A stretch of 64,000 bases of DNA, from the NCBI GenBank assembly GCA_017886205.1, contig JAFNEO010000008.1, forward strand, positions 25,399-89,398. The letters are read 5' to 3'. The stretch is from Candidatus Aminicenantota bacterium (GTDB lineage: Bacteria > Acidobacteriota > Aminicenantia > Aminicenantales > UBA8522). Of the stretch, positions 8,829 through 17,422 are shown in pieces (within the stretch, counting starts at the first letter, position 1; every line of letters starts with the position of its first letter). The position numbers and the translations under genes are program-made. The notes under the pieces are model-generated. The model was not told where the DNA came from, searched no databases, and saw only the letters and a list, made by a program, of their open reading frames with translations.

Positions 8829-8921
8829 GGAAGGGCTAACCAAAAGTCTGAAGACATTGAATCTGGTAGGCAATGCTTGTCGACCTGAGGAAAGTTCGAA
8901 AATTGGACGTTAGCCCACCCC
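8829..8921 (+). repeat. Kinase-tail direct repeat, copy E (3' part only)
   Basis: Only the non-coding section of the repeat is kept, starting 21 bases after the hydrolase stop. Uniquely, its ends form a perfect inverted pair: GGGCTAAC at 8833-8840 and GTTAGCCC at 8909-8916, enclosing a smaller hairpin. It marks the right end of the array. Confidence 0.75.
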
Positions 8922-8957
8922 ATCTATCACCCTATTAATCGGCAATGCCTAATGGCA

Positions 8958-9218
8958 CTACCGCCGATAGACCTCTCTCCGATGTCCGATCTTGAATACC
9001 TCCACGGTTCTGCCGTCATCATCGATAGAATAAACAATCCTGTAGTTCCCCTGCCTGATCCGGTACCGTTCCTGCGCCGAGAGCTTCTCGCAGCCGAAAG
9101 GCCTAGGGTTTTCCTCGAGCGACCGGATGCGCTCGATGATCCTTAGCAATTCCTTTTTGGGGATCCGGCTCAGTTCGTCGGCCGCCGTCTTCTTGACAAG
9201 GACGCTATATCTTGCCAC
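8958..9218 (-). CDS. RelE/ParE-type toxin
   Basis: The 86-residue basic protein shows the RelE/ParE fold signature: YSVLVKKTAADELSRIP, then KLSAQERYRIRQGNYRIVYSIDDDGRTVEVFKIGHRREVYRR. Proteins of this family cleave mRNA on the ribosome or inhibit gyrase; which one cannot be decided here. It overlaps its antitoxin by 14 bases, the antitoxin being translated first, which is the standard type II arrangement. Confidence 0.9.
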   Translation of the reverse strand: MARYSVLVKKTAADELSRIPKKELLRIIERIRSLEENPRPFGCEKLSAQERYRIRQGNYRIVYSIDDDGRTVEVFKIGHRREVYRR

Positions 9219-9438
9219 TGCGTTTGAGGGATTTCAGGACGTCCTCAAAAGCCATAAGCGGTTCAGAAGCTCTCTTTTCAAAAGCCTCGAGGTCTGCGGC
9301 ATCCTCGAGAAGCGCGTGTTTTACCGCGGAGTTAATAAGGTCGGAAACGGAATATTCCGTTTCGGCCGATTTGACGCGGAGCGCTCGATGGTAGTCTGGC
9401 TTAAGATAAACGGTCACTCGCTTGTTTGGCCTGTTCAT
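9205..9438 (-). CDS. Ribbon-helix-helix antitoxin
   Basis: The 77-residue protein has an N-terminal MetJ/CopG-like ribbon (KRVTVYLKPDYHRALRVKSAETEYSVSDLINSAVKHAL) that would dimerise and bind DNA. Its acidic C-terminal tail would cover the toxin. It is the first gene of the toxin-antitoxin pair and probably represses its own promoter through the palindrome at 9459-9470. Confidence 0.88.
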   Translation of the reverse strand: MNRPNKRVTVYLKPDYHRALRVKSAETEYSVSDLINSAVKHALLEDAADLEAFEKRASEPLMAFEDVLKSLKRSGKI

Positions 9439-9458
9439 GATCGACCTCGCGATCGCAT

Positions 9459-9470
9459 TATAGCGCTATA
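9459..9470. promoter_or_regulatory. Palindromic operator candidate of the RelE/RHH module
   Basis: The perfect 12-bp palindrome TATAGCGCTATA lies 21 bases upstream of the antitoxin start. It is followed by two direct ATAGCGTC units (9468-9484). Short repeated half-sites are typical operators of ribbon-helix-helix antitoxins. Confidence 0.55.
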
Positions 9471-9580
9471 GCGTCATAGCGTCAAGATGCTTTAGATAGA
9501 ATCGTCGAGAACAGAGGCATGCTTGAACATAGCCCTAGAAATCGGTTTATCCCGACTGGATCAGGCGCCGCTGCCAGGGA

Positions 9581-9883
9581 TCAATAAAACAGCAGGGATT
9601 CCTCGAGGGTGCCTTCGTCATCGCGGAAGATCATCTTGGCGCCTTCCTTGGTCCCCATCTTGTCTTCCTGGTAGATGACCGTGAGGTGGAGGTCTTTTTC
9701 TTTCTCGAAATATTCCCTGGCCTTGGCCGTCGCTTCCTCGAGCGTGCTGTAGCCCTTATCGTCCTGGAGGATGAGGGTGGTTTCGTCTTCCCAGCCGCCC
9801 TTGGATTTATGACCCTCGATACAGAACTTGCCCTTCATCTTGACCTTCCTCAGTGAAAAATCGCAGCTGAAACAACTGTCCAT
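9581..9883 (-). CDS. Small conserved-looking protein of unknown function
   Basis: The 100-residue frame starts with MDSCFSCDFSLRKVKMKGKFC and then has a soluble mixed alpha/beta sequence with many charged residues (ATAKAREYFEKEKDLHLTVIYQED). A second start at M16 (9838) has a stronger ribosome site (AGGAAGG 5 bases upstream) and removes two of the three cysteines. I do not recognise the family. It is divergent from the 93-residue gene at 10013. Confidence 0.6.
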   Translation of the reverse strand: MDSCFSCDFSLRKVKMKGKFCIEGHKSKGGWEDETTLILQDDKGYSTLEEATAKAREYFEKEKDLHLTVIYQEDKMGTKEGAKMIFRDDEGTLEESLLFY

Positions 9884-10012
9884 CTTTTTTTCCGTGAGTC
9901 TCCCCTATTTTAAGAAAAACGGCTCCAAAAGTAAAAGGCTTTTTTGCTGAGATTCTTTCCGCCTCTGCTTCGTCTTATAGCTTTGAAAATTCATTCCTTA
10001 TGAGGAGGAAAC

Positions 10013-10294
10013 ATGAACAAGAAGATTTCGCCGGAAGAGTTCGTCCGCCTGGCTATCCAGAAATTGCGGAGCGACCCCTACAAGGGAATCCATTCCGTCT
10101 ACAGTGGGTTCAACGAGGCCTTTAAGAAATATTTCGTCGGCCAGGACCCGGTCGAGTTCACTAACAGCCTGTCCGAGGACGGGAAGATCGTGATCCGGCC
10201 CATGAAGGGCGGAGTGGTCCTGTACTTGCCCGAGGAAGCCCCCCAGGTCAAATCCCGTGGCGATGAAGCCCTCAAAAAGATGGGGCTGATCTAG
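10013..10294 (+). CDS. Small protein, paralogue of 48573-48854
   Basis: The 93-residue soluble protein has a perfect AGGAGG site. It is clearly homologous along its full length to the protein at 48573-48854. Shared segments include EEFV..AI.KLR, YKGIH.VYSGFNEAF.KYF, KIVIRP.KGGV.LYLPE and LKKMGL. Function is unknown. Both copies lie downstream of a zinc-ribbon kinase-TPR gene and near a toxin-antitoxin pair, which suggests linked spread. Confidence 0.8.
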   Translation: MNKKISPEEFVRLAIQKLRSDPYKGIHSVYSGFNEAFKKYFVGQDPVEFTNSLSEDGKIVIRPMKGGVVLYLPEEAPQVKSRGDEALKKMGLI

Positions 10295-10430
10295 CGCCGC
10301 TCACCCTCTCCCCGACCCTCTCCCGATGCCCAGCAGGGCGTCTCTAACGCTATCTCGTATCTCTGCATATTGTCATTTCATATTTCGAGAGACTGGGATA
10401 TATTTTAGAGACATTGCGCGGGAGGAGAAC

Positions 10431-12812
10431 ATGAAACGTCGCCAGGTCCTACAATTCCTTCCCCTTTCTGTTGCGTCACTGAGGCTTCTGGGACGAGAGC
10501 CGGTTTCACCGTTATCGAAACCGGACCTGGAAAAAGCCGCTGAGATCCCCGCCGCCCAAACCAGTCGCCCCATGAATGGCCCGCTCCTCGCCCAGCTCAG
10601 ACCTCACAACGGCGCCCCGACCCTCTTCCTCAATGGCCGTCCCACCTTCCCCGGGATCTATTGGGTATCCGGACCCGAACCCGACCGCTGGGATTTCACC
10701 GGGCAGGCCCGGCGCGACGCCGACGCCGGAATCCACATCTACGCTTTCGATGTCGGCAAAGGCCGCGAGTGGATCGGGCCGGCGACCGACCCCGCCCACC
10801 CCTTTGATTTCTCATCCGTCAAGGCTCGCTTCAGCCGCATCCTCGAAGCCGACCCGCAGGCCCTCTTCCACCTCCGCATCTATCTGGAGACCGGGCACGG
10901 CGACTGGTGGGAAAAAACCTATCCCGAAGAATGCGAGGTCACATCCGAGGGGAAACGGAACGGCATGTCCTTCGCCTCAAGGGTTTGGCAGGATCAAGTC
11001 AAGGAGTTTTTGCGGGCCTACGCCGACCACTTCCGCCGTATCGGCCTCTCCGACCGCGTCCTCGCCTACCAAGTTGGGACCGGCCACACCGGGGAGTGGG
11101 TCAAGGGCGAATCCTCGATGTACTGGCCATGCGGCGACTATAGCGAGCCGATGCGCCGGCACTTCCGTGCCTGGCTTCGCGCCAAGTACAAAGACAGCGT
11201 CAAATCGCTTCAATCGGCCTGGGCCAAGCCGTCCGCGACCTTTGATTCCGCCGAGGTCCCGAGCGCCGAAGCGCAGCTCAACGCCAAACGCTATACTTTC
11301 CGCGACCCGATCGAGGAGCAGGATGTCATCGACTATTACCAGTGCCTGGCCGAGCTCTGTGCCGACTGCCTGATCGACTTCTGCAAGACGGCCAAGGAAG
11401 CGACCGACGGCACCAAGCTGGCCGGCGCTTTCTACGGCTATCTCCTCGATCTCGCCTGGAACGGCGGGTTCTTCCGGGAGCGGCCGGACAGCGACTATTC
11501 CACCTGCCAGCGCTCGGGTCATCTCGGCCTGGGCAAAGTGCTCCGCTCCCCCCACGTGGATTTCCTCGTGAGCCCCTACAGCTACGGCTTCCGCGGCATC
11601 GGCGGGGACGGGCCAAGCATGCTGCCCTCGGAGTCGGTCAGGCTCCACGGCAAGCTCTGCCTCATCGAGGATGACACACGCACTCACGCCGACCCCCAGG
11701 GCCAGAACTACGGTCAGGCTGCAAACCTGTCTGAGAGCGTCGCGATCCTGCGCCGCAACTTCGCGGGCGTCGTCGCCCGCGGCCAAGGCATCTGGTGGGC
11801 CACCTGGAAGGTGGACACCGCCAAAGAGCCGGCCTTTCTACCGCTCCTCAAGGCCTTCGAGAGTCTGGGGACTTTCGCGCTCTCGCTCGACCGCAAACCG
11901 GCTTCGGAGGTCGCCGTTTTTATCGATGACGAGAGCTTCTTCTACCAGTCTGTCAAGAACAGCCTCGATATCCCCCTCATTTTTCAGCAGCGGCTCTGGG
12001 GCCTGCCGCGGATCGGCGCTCCCTTCGACGTCTACCTCCTCGGGGACTTGCTTGAAGGGAACCTGCCTGCATACAAACTTTGTATATTTTTAAACGTCTT
12101 CCGCCTGGACGAGAAGCGGCGGGCGGCGCTCAAGAAAGCGATCCGGCGCGATAAACGCACTTTCCTCTGGATCTACGCTCCTGGATTGATCAACGATGAC
12201 CTCTCACTCGAAAACATGAGCGACCTCACCGGCTTCAGGTTCGGGATGGGCGAGCAGCCATGGGGCCCGCTCGTCCACATCGCTGATTTCGGCCACCCTA
12301 TTACTAAGGCCCTCGACCAGGACCTTTTCTGGGGGACGAACGCCAAGCTTGCTCCCCTTTTCCATGTTGATGACACCGAAGCGCATGTCCTGGGCCAGGT
12401 CGTCTATTCCCAAGGCAACTGCAAGCCGGGGTTTGCGGTCAAGACTTTCCCGGAGTGGACCTCGGTCTATTCGGCGGCGCCCAACCTCCCGGCTTCTGTC
12501 CTCCGCGGCATCGCCCGCTTCGCCCGCGTCCATATCTATAGCGATGCCGGAGACGTCCTCTATGCTTCGCGCCAGCTTCTCGGCGTGCACACGATCGGTG
12601 GCGGAAACCGCACGTTCAAGCTGCCTCGGCCCGCCGAACTCGTCCACGACCTCTTCGAAAACAAGACCGTGGCAAGAAACACGGCGGAGTTCGAGATCAC
12701 ATTGCCACGGGCCTCGACCTCTCTTTTCTATACCGGTGACGCTAAAATGCTGACAACCCTGAAGAAGTCTGCAGCCGTGCTTTTTTTAACGAAGGCGAGG
12801 GAGGGTCCCTGA
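10431..12812 (+). CDS. GH42-like secreted glycoside hydrolase
   Basis: The 793-residue product starts at ATG 10431 with GGGAGGAG 5 bases upstream; a longer frame from 10326 lacks such a site. The N-terminus KRRQVLQFLPLSVASL resembles a twin-arginine signal. The body looks like a beta-galactosidase-type TIM barrel (LAYQVGTGHTGEW in the position of the acid/base strand), followed by a trimerisation-like domain (EVAVFIDDESFFYQS, GAPFDVYLLGDLL, AALKKAIRR). Substrate specificity cannot be read. The last codons and the stop lie inside a palindromic element (12799-12933), so the natural C-terminus may have been altered. Confidence 0.7.
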   Translation: MKRRQVLQFLPLSVASLRLLGREPVSPLSKPDLEKAAEIPAAQTSRPMNGPLLAQLRPHNGAPTLFLNGRPTFPGIYWVSGPEPDRWDFTGQARRDADAGIHIYAFDVGKGREWIGPATDPAHPFDFSSVKARFSRILEADPQALFHLRIYLETGHGDWWEKTYPEECEVTSEGKRNGMSFASRVWQDQVKEFLRAYADHFRRIGLSDRVLAYQVGTGHTGEWVKGESSMYWPCGDYSEPMRRHFRAWLRAKYKDSVKSLQSAWAKPSATFDSAEVPSAEAQLNAKRYTFRDPIEEQDVIDYYQCLAELCADCLIDFCKTAKEATDGTKLAGAFYGYLLDLAWNGGFFRERPDSDYSTCQRSGHLGLGKVLRSPHVDFLVSPYSYGFRGIGGDGPSMLPSESVRLHGKLCLIEDDTRTHADPQGQNYGQAANLSESVAILRRNFAGVVARGQGIWWATWKVDTAKEPAFLPLLKAFESLGTFALSLDRKPASEVAVFIDDESFFYQSVKNSLDIPLIFQQRLWGLPRIGAPFDVYLLGDLLEGNLPAYKLCIFLNVFRLDEKRRAALKKAIRRDKRTFLWIYAPGLINDDLSLENMSDLTGFRFGMGEQPWGPLVHIADFGHPITKALDQDLFWGTNAKLAPLFHVDDTEAHVLGQVVYSQGNCKPGFAVKTFPEWTSVYSAAPNLPASVLRGIARFARVHIYSDAGDVLYASRQLLGVHTIGGGNRTFKLPRPAELVHDLFENKTVARNTAEFEITLPRASTSLFYTGDAKMLTTLKKSAAVLFLTKAREGP

Positions 12813-12933
12813 CGAAAGCCCTCCGCAGCGCAGCGGGCAGGGATCTCCTCCGGAGGAGGAGAGAGCGGAGCGAGGACAGGGGAGCGAATTTTCCTCGCCG
12901 GGGAAAATTCGCGTCTTTCGCAGGGACTCTCCC
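12799..12933. repeat. Palindromic element with nested hairpins
   Basis: Outer arms (12799-12818 and 12915-12933) are near-perfect inverted repeats around GTCCCTG/CAGGGAC. Inside are a CTCCTCCGGAGGAG palindrome (12845-12858) and an 11-bp perfect hairpin (12884-12894 with 12902-12912). It supplies the stop codon of the upstream gene and could serve as a transcription barrier. A REP-like mobile palindrome is the likeliest origin. Confidence 0.6.
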
Positions 12934-12997
12934 GAGCCTCTCTTGAGAATCGCCGCGGATTTAGTATAATCTCCGCCTTGAAAGTCGGTCTCCATCG

Positions 12998-14065
12998 ATG
13001 CTGCCTAAAATCCTGAAAATGGTCGGGCGGGTCCTCCTGAGCCTTCTTATTCTGTTGATCCTGGGCGGCCTGGCCGCCACCGGCTATCTCTTCTTCACTC
13101 GGCCGCACACGCTGCAGTTCAAGGACGCCGACGGCCGCACTATCCCCGAGAGCATCGCCGTGCTCGAGGAGATCGAGCTCGGCGGCTGCCGGCAATGGAT
13201 CCTCATCCGCGGCCGCGATATCAACAATCCCTTTCTCCTATTCCTCCACGGAGGTCCGGGCATGCCGGCGATGTACCTGGCCCACGCTTTCCAGCGGGAA
13301 CTGGAGAAAGACTTCATCGTCGTCCACTGGGACCGCAGGGGCGCCGGGAAATCATACAGCAAGACCGTACTGGCTGACTCCTTGACGGATGCCCAGCTCC
13401 TGACGGACGCCCTCGAACTCATCAGCTATCTCAAGAACCGGTTCGATATGCCCAAGGTCTACCTCGTCGGCCACTCCTGGGGCACGCGGTTGGGCATGCA
13501 TCTGATCAAGAAAGCACCCCAGCATTTCTACGCTTATATCGGGATAGGCCAGCTGGCTTTCGCGAGCGAGATCCCGGCCATCCAGGACCGGTTTATCCGC
13601 CGGGAGGCCAATAGGGCGGGCAACCGGAAGGCCCTCCGGGAGCTGGCACTCAAGGGCCGGAGCGTCCATGAGAAGTGGGTTTTCAAGTTCGGCGGCGAGC
13701 TCTACGGAGCGACGAGCTTTTGGCCTCTCCTCTGGACGGGCCTCCGCGCGCCCGAATATACCCTCTCCGATGCCCTCAACATCAGTAAAGGCGTGAGCCT
13801 GTACAACCGTCACTTCCGCTCGACGGAGTTTCCCGGCGACTTGGCCGAAGAGGTCCTATTCGTCCGCGTCCCCGTCTATTTTTTCATCGGCCGGCATGAC
13901 TACTGCGTCCCTTTTGAGCTCAGCGCGCGCTACTTTGAGAAGCTCCGCGCGCCGCTCAAAAGGACGGTCTGGTTCGAACACTCGGCCCACTTCCCCTTCT
14001 TCGAGGAGCCGCTCAAGTTCGCCCAGGAGATGCAGAAGGTCCTCGACGAAACCTGCAGGGATTAG
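12998..14065 (+). CDS. Membrane-anchored alpha/beta hydrolase, S33 (proline iminopeptidase-like)
   Basis: The 355-residue product has an N-terminal membrane anchor (about residues 10-33) followed by the S33 peptidase motifs: HGGPG 84-88 (oxyanion), WDRRGAGKS 111-119, GHSWG with nucleophile S160, GRHDYCVPF carrying the acid, and HSAHFPFFEEP with the catalytic His. It may release N-terminal residues from peptides or hydrolyse esters. Its 3' end overlaps the convergent permease gene by 53 bp. Confidence 0.87.
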   Translation: MLPKILKMVGRVLLSLLILLILGGLAATGYLFFTRPHTLQFKDADGRTIPESIAVLEEIELGGCRQWILIRGRDINNPFLLFLHGGPGMPAMYLAHAFQRELEKDFIVVHWDRRGAGKSYSKTVLADSLTDAQLLTDALELISYLKNRFDMPKVYLVGHSWGTRLGMHLIKKAPQHFYAYIGIGQLAFASEIPAIQDRFIRREANRAGNRKALRELALKGRSVHEKWVFKFGGELYGATSFWPLLWTGLRAPEYTLSDALNISKGVSLYNRHFRSTEFPGDLAEEVLFVRVPVYFFIGRHDYCVPFELSARYFEKLRAPLKRTVWFEHSAHFPFFEEPLKFAQEMQKVLDETCRD

Positions 14066-14984
14066 CCGGGGCGGGGATGGAGGGACCGTCCCCCGGTCCC
14101 TTAGCGGGCGGCAGTTCTTCCCGGCGGGAGCGGCGGGCCGAGATGAACATCCACATCGAAGTGTAGAGGACGACCCCCACGACGACCCACTTAAGGACGG
14201 TCAGAGGCAGGGACTTGACGACAAACGCGGCCAGGAATACGCCCAGGACGCCGAAAATGGTCAGGGCGATGGCCGCCTTGCGGTCGTACGCCCGCTCCTT
14301 GACGAACCGGGTGCTGCCGGCAGCCATGAGCATGGCCGTGGCCGTCATCATGATCGGGAAGGCGACCCGGGGGTGCATGCCGAGAGAATAGACTGTGGCC
14401 ATGCAGGGAGCGTAGAATCCGATCCCGATGGTCTGCAGGGCCCCGAAGATGAAGCTCACGACCACGGCGATGCCGAGCTTTGCGCCGGTCAACCCGATCG
14501 CCTCTCCCCCGAGCGGGAGCCACTTGAGAAGGCCCGCCAGGATCATCCCGGCGACGATGAGGAGGCCAAAGCCCATCCCGAGCTGGATCTTGCGGCGCGA
14601 CATCCGGGCGACGACACCGGCCCCGAGCACAGCCCCAGCCGGCGCGGCCACCGACATCGAGGCCAGGGTCAGGGCCTCGACCTTGACCGCCGTCATGAAG
14701 ATAAAGGCCTGGGTCACGGTGGGGATGGTGTTGCCTACGTTCATCGTCCCGGGGATGATCCTGTCATCGACGTACTTGAAGAACTTGAAGATCGCCGTCT
14801 GCTGGGCGAAGCTGCCGATTCCCAGTGTATCAAAAAAGTTGGTGATGAACCCCGTGCCGAAGAGGCCGGCCCAAGGCTTGGTCGAAAATTCCTTGGTATG
14901 TCTGACGACGTCGGGGAGGTAGAAAAAACCGAAAAAGGCCGTCATCAGTCCGAGCACGGTTTTCAGGATGATGGTCATGGCCAT
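14013..14984 (-). CDS. TauE/SafE-family permease
   Basis: The 323-residue membrane protein has about eight hydrophobic segments and an internal duplication typical of the TauE/SafE anion-exporter family. The first half has TGFITNFFDTLGIGSFAQQTAIFK and the second has QTIGIGFYAPCMATVYSLGMHPRVAFPIMMTATAML. The family exports sulfite, sulfoacetate or other organic anions. It is last in a minus-strand cluster with a PIG-L deacetylase and ROK kinase. The C-terminal 30 residues are Pro/Gly/Arg-rich and encoded across the overlap with the convergent hydrolase, so they may be non-essential. Confidence 0.85.
   Translation of the reverse strand: MAMTIILKTVLGLMTAFFGFFYLPDVVRHTKEFSTKPWAGLFGTGFITNFFDTLGIGSFAQQTAIFKFFKYVDDRIIPGTMNVGNTIPTVTQAFIFMTAVKVEALTLASMSVAAPAGAVLGAGVVARMSRRKIQLGMGFGLLIVAGMILAGLLKWLPLGGEAIGLTGAKLGIAVVVSFIFGALQTIGIGFYAPCMATVYSLGMHPRVAFPIMMTATAMLMAAGSTRFVKERAYDRKAAIALTIFGVLGVFLAAFVVKSLPLTVLKWVVVGVVLYTSMWMFISARRSRREELPPAKGPGDGPSIPAPANPCRFRRGPSASPGRT
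14082..14100. terminator. Hairpin between convergent genes
   Basis: GGGACCG (14082-14088) and CGGTCCC (14094-14100) form a 7-bp GC-rich stem with a 5-base loop just after the hydrolase stop. There is no T-run, so intrinsic termination is uncertain. It also lies within the 3' end of the minus-strand permease gene. Confidence 0.35.
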
Positions 14985-15052
14985 CCATGCTAACGGAAGG
15001 CCATGGCTGCGTCAAGCAAGAAAACAGCGGTTAATGATACCCCTTCGCAGGC

Positions 15053-15907
15053 CTAGATGAGCCTATCGATCCGCTTGCTCACGTCGGCGGCGAAGCGGTT
15101 GATGTATCGGCAGACGAACTCCTTGATATCCAAAGACGGGTCGGAAACGAGAGTGGTCAGGTCCATGGCGAAGATCATCGAGGAAGCCACATCGACGCCG
15201 TGCGTGGCGTAGTAGGTGGCATGGGCCCGGCGCCGGCCGATCGTGGCCATGTCATAGCCTTTCCCGCCGGCCACCTGGGAGTCAAAGACACTGACCAACG
15301 AAGTGGCCAGGTTCTGGTGCTCGGAGACATCGAGTCCGACCTTGTCCTCGTCCAGCATCCAGTCGAGGTCGCGCCAGACTTCGCAGCCGTAAACCGTCTC
15401 CGGCCGCAGCTCGGCCGGGAGCTCCCGGATGGCCCGGATGGTCCTGAGCCCTACCGCCACGTGAGTATCGTGCTTATCGGCAGGATTATGAGTGTAGACG
15501 ATTCTGGGCCGGGCCAGGGTGATCAGATCTTTGATGTCATCCCTCGGACGGGAATCCTTGGCGTCTTTAACCTCGGAGCTGCTGTAGTTGAGGAAGGCGA
15601 CGCCGGTGTATTCGCCGACCAGGGCGGCCTTTTTCTGTTCCTTTTTACGGACGACCTTCATCTCTTCATCGGTGTACCGCTTATAGAGGCCGGCGCGCGG
15701 GCTTCCGGCGCCGTCTGTAGCGATCACGCCGAAGAAACAGTCTTCGTCGCTGGCGAAGCATTTCAGGATGCCGTGGTAGGCCATGATCTCGAGGTCGTCG
15801 GGATGCGCGGCCACTCCCAGGTGCGACGTACGCGTAATGACTCCGGGGACGGGCGAACCGTCCGGGATAAAAATCTCGTTTCCCTTTTTTCTGAGTGTTA
15901 GCTCCAT
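15053..15907 (-). CDS. PIG-L/LmbE family deacetylase
   Basis: The 284-residue zinc-dependent N-deacetylase has the family motif AHPDD (H35, D37, D38) and the second metal site H146-D-T-H149. Members remove N-acetyl groups from GlcNAc-type sugars or related conjugates. It lies 22 bases downstream of a ROK-like kinase, suggesting joint handling of an amino sugar. The DNA is GC-rich like the core genome. Confidence 0.9.
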   Translation of the reverse strand: MELTLRKKGNEIFIPDGSPVPGVITRTSHLGVAAHPDDLEIMAYHGILKCFASDEDCFFGVIATDGAGSPRAGLYKRYTDEEMKVVRKKEQKKAALVGEYTGVAFLNYSSSEVKDAKDSRPRDDIKDLITLARPRIVYTHNPADKHDTHVAVGLRTIRAIRELPAELRPETVYGCEVWRDLDWMLDEDKVGLDVSEHQNLATSLVSVFDSQVAGGKGYDMATIGRRRAHATYYATHGVDVASSMIFAMDLTTLVSDPSLDIKEFVCRYINRFAADVSKRIDRLI

Positions 15908-15929
15908 GTTTCTCTCGCTTATCGCAAAT

Positions 15930-17336
15930 TCATTTCCGTTCCACGACGGGCAGGCTGGCGGCGGCCACGGCCTGACCGACGCGACGGCTTTCCTCGTCGG
16001 GAAGATGGAGGGACAACCGCCCTGCCAAGTCGGGGAACTCCGCCTCCATGACTTCGCGGGCTTTCTCCAGGATGATCGGCCCGGCCTCCCCCGATGTCAC
16101 CCGGCCGAGGATCAGGGCATGGCCGATGTCGTAGTAATCCGCATAATGGCCGATCCCATAGCCAAGGTAGCAGCCGATCGTCTCGAAGATGAGCCGGGCG
16201 CGTTCGTCGCCTCTATGGAGCAAATCCTGGACGGCCTTGAGCTTGTCCACGGCAGCCAGGTCTTCGGCCAGCTCGATCCCGGCCTTTCCGGCGAGACGGA
16301 ACACGGCCTGCTGGGAGAAATACTGGACGCCGCAGCCGGCGTCTCCAGACCATTCGTCCACGGGCGCGGCCGGGTTCAGGTCGACCGGAGCAAAGGCCAG
16401 CTCGTTGAGCCAGCCGGTGATGTTGCCCTTGTCGTTGACGTATCCGCCCGCCTGGCTCGACCCCAGGGCGACCCCCAGGACGCGGTTGGCGTTGAGCGAC
16501 ATGGACCCGGCCAAGGCCGTGACTTCGCCGTCGTTGACCACCTCGAACGGCACCTTCCACTCCTTACGCATCCGCAGGAACATCGGCTTGATTTTCTTCC
16601 GGAACTCGGCCCGCGGGATGCCACGAAAAAGGGAAGCGACCATGGCCCGGTTATCGAGGTAGATCCCGGCCGCGCTCCCGCCGATGGCGTCGACGCGGGG
16701 AAGATGGGAGGCAGCCTGGTGAAGCCCGGACATGACTTGGTGATAATGGTAGAGCGGGTTGCTCTGGTTGCGCGGGTCCCAGGGGACCTCCTCGCTGAAG
16801 ACGGTCTCGCCCTCGACGACGGCGCTGACCTTTCGATCGCTGGCCCCGAGGTCGAACCCGATCCGGCAGCCGTCGAGGTGCCTACCCAGGGGCCGCGTCT
16901 TCTCCAGGGCCGGAGGAACGGAGTCGGCGGCCGTCACCTCCACGGTGAACTTCTTGTCGTAGGCGGTGGACATCAGGTCGGCGTCGAACGCGCGCTCGCC
17001 TTGGCGCGAGTAAGCTTTCCGGACATATTCTCCGATGCCAGCGGGGCCACCGACAAACACCTTATGGCCGCCCCACATCCAGAGGAGCGACTTGACCAGG
17101 CGTTCGGCGTGGCGGAGGCCAGCCCCGAATAGCGAGTGTTCCGATGGGAACACTGTTGTCTGGTAGCGGGAGATCGAGCCGTCCGCCCTCTCCAGTCCGA
17201 CAACCAGGGGAACGCTCCGGCCGTCGGCCGCGGCCGCATCCCGGTAAGCCTTGTTCCAGAGCACGGCCGGGACGAGGTCGGGATGGAGCGGAGGGACGAT
17301 CTTCGGCCTGACAGCCTCATCGATCACGGTCTTCAT
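15930..17336 (-). CDS. ROK-like sugar kinase with N-terminal extension
   Basis: The 468-residue protein carries a ROK/ASKHA phosphate motif GFDLGASDRKVSAV (D162, G164), a second lobe with VNDGEVTALAGSM and VLGVALGSSQAGGYV, and GHALILGRVTSGEAG near the end. An unusual N-terminal extension of about 155 residues precedes the kinase fold. The CxCGxxGC zinc motif of classical ROK proteins is not evident, so the assignment is to the superfamily only. GGAGAG sits 5 bases before ATG. It forms an operon-like pair with the PIG-L deacetylase. Confidence 0.75.
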   Translation of the reverse strand: MKTVIDEAVRPKIVPPLHPDLVPAVLWNKAYRDAAAADGRSVPLVVGLERADGSISRYQTTVFPSEHSLFGAGLRHAERLVKSLLWMWGGHKVFVGGPAGIGEYVRKAYSRQGERAFDADLMSTAYDKKFTVEVTAADSVPPALEKTRPLGRHLDGCRIGFDLGASDRKVSAVVEGETVFSEEVPWDPRNQSNPLYHYHQVMSGLHQAASHLPRVDAIGGSAAGIYLDNRAMVASLFRGIPRAEFRKKIKPMFLRMRKEWKVPFEVVNDGEVTALAGSMSLNANRVLGVALGSSQAGGYVNDKGNITGWLNELAFAPVDLNPAAPVDEWSGDAGCGVQYFSQQAVFRLAGKAGIELAEDLAAVDKLKAVQDLLHRGDERARLIFETIGCYLGYGIGHYADYYDIGHALILGRVTSGEAGPIILEKAREVMEAEFPDLAGRLSLHLPDEESRRVGQAVAAASLPVVERK

Positions 17337-17422
17337 AAACTCTCCATATTCTCTACGGATTCACTGTTTCAATAAGAAAGAGCTCCACGGGCTTGACCGC
17401 CTGAGCTCAGCAACAGATTATA

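Noticed and set aside
8829..8921. Integron attC site (GGGCTAAC...GTTAGCCC ends) and a cassette array
   Set aside because: Only copy E has matching ends. Copies A, C and D end in ATTAGCC, lack the invariant GTT, and have unmatched 5' ends. No IntI-type integrase is in the window. The kinase-tail origin explains more of the repeat.
15783..17132. 449-codon plus-strand frame opposite the PIG-L and ROK genes
   Set aside because: The minus-strand genes carry catalytic motifs; this frame is Gly/Asp/His-rich noise.
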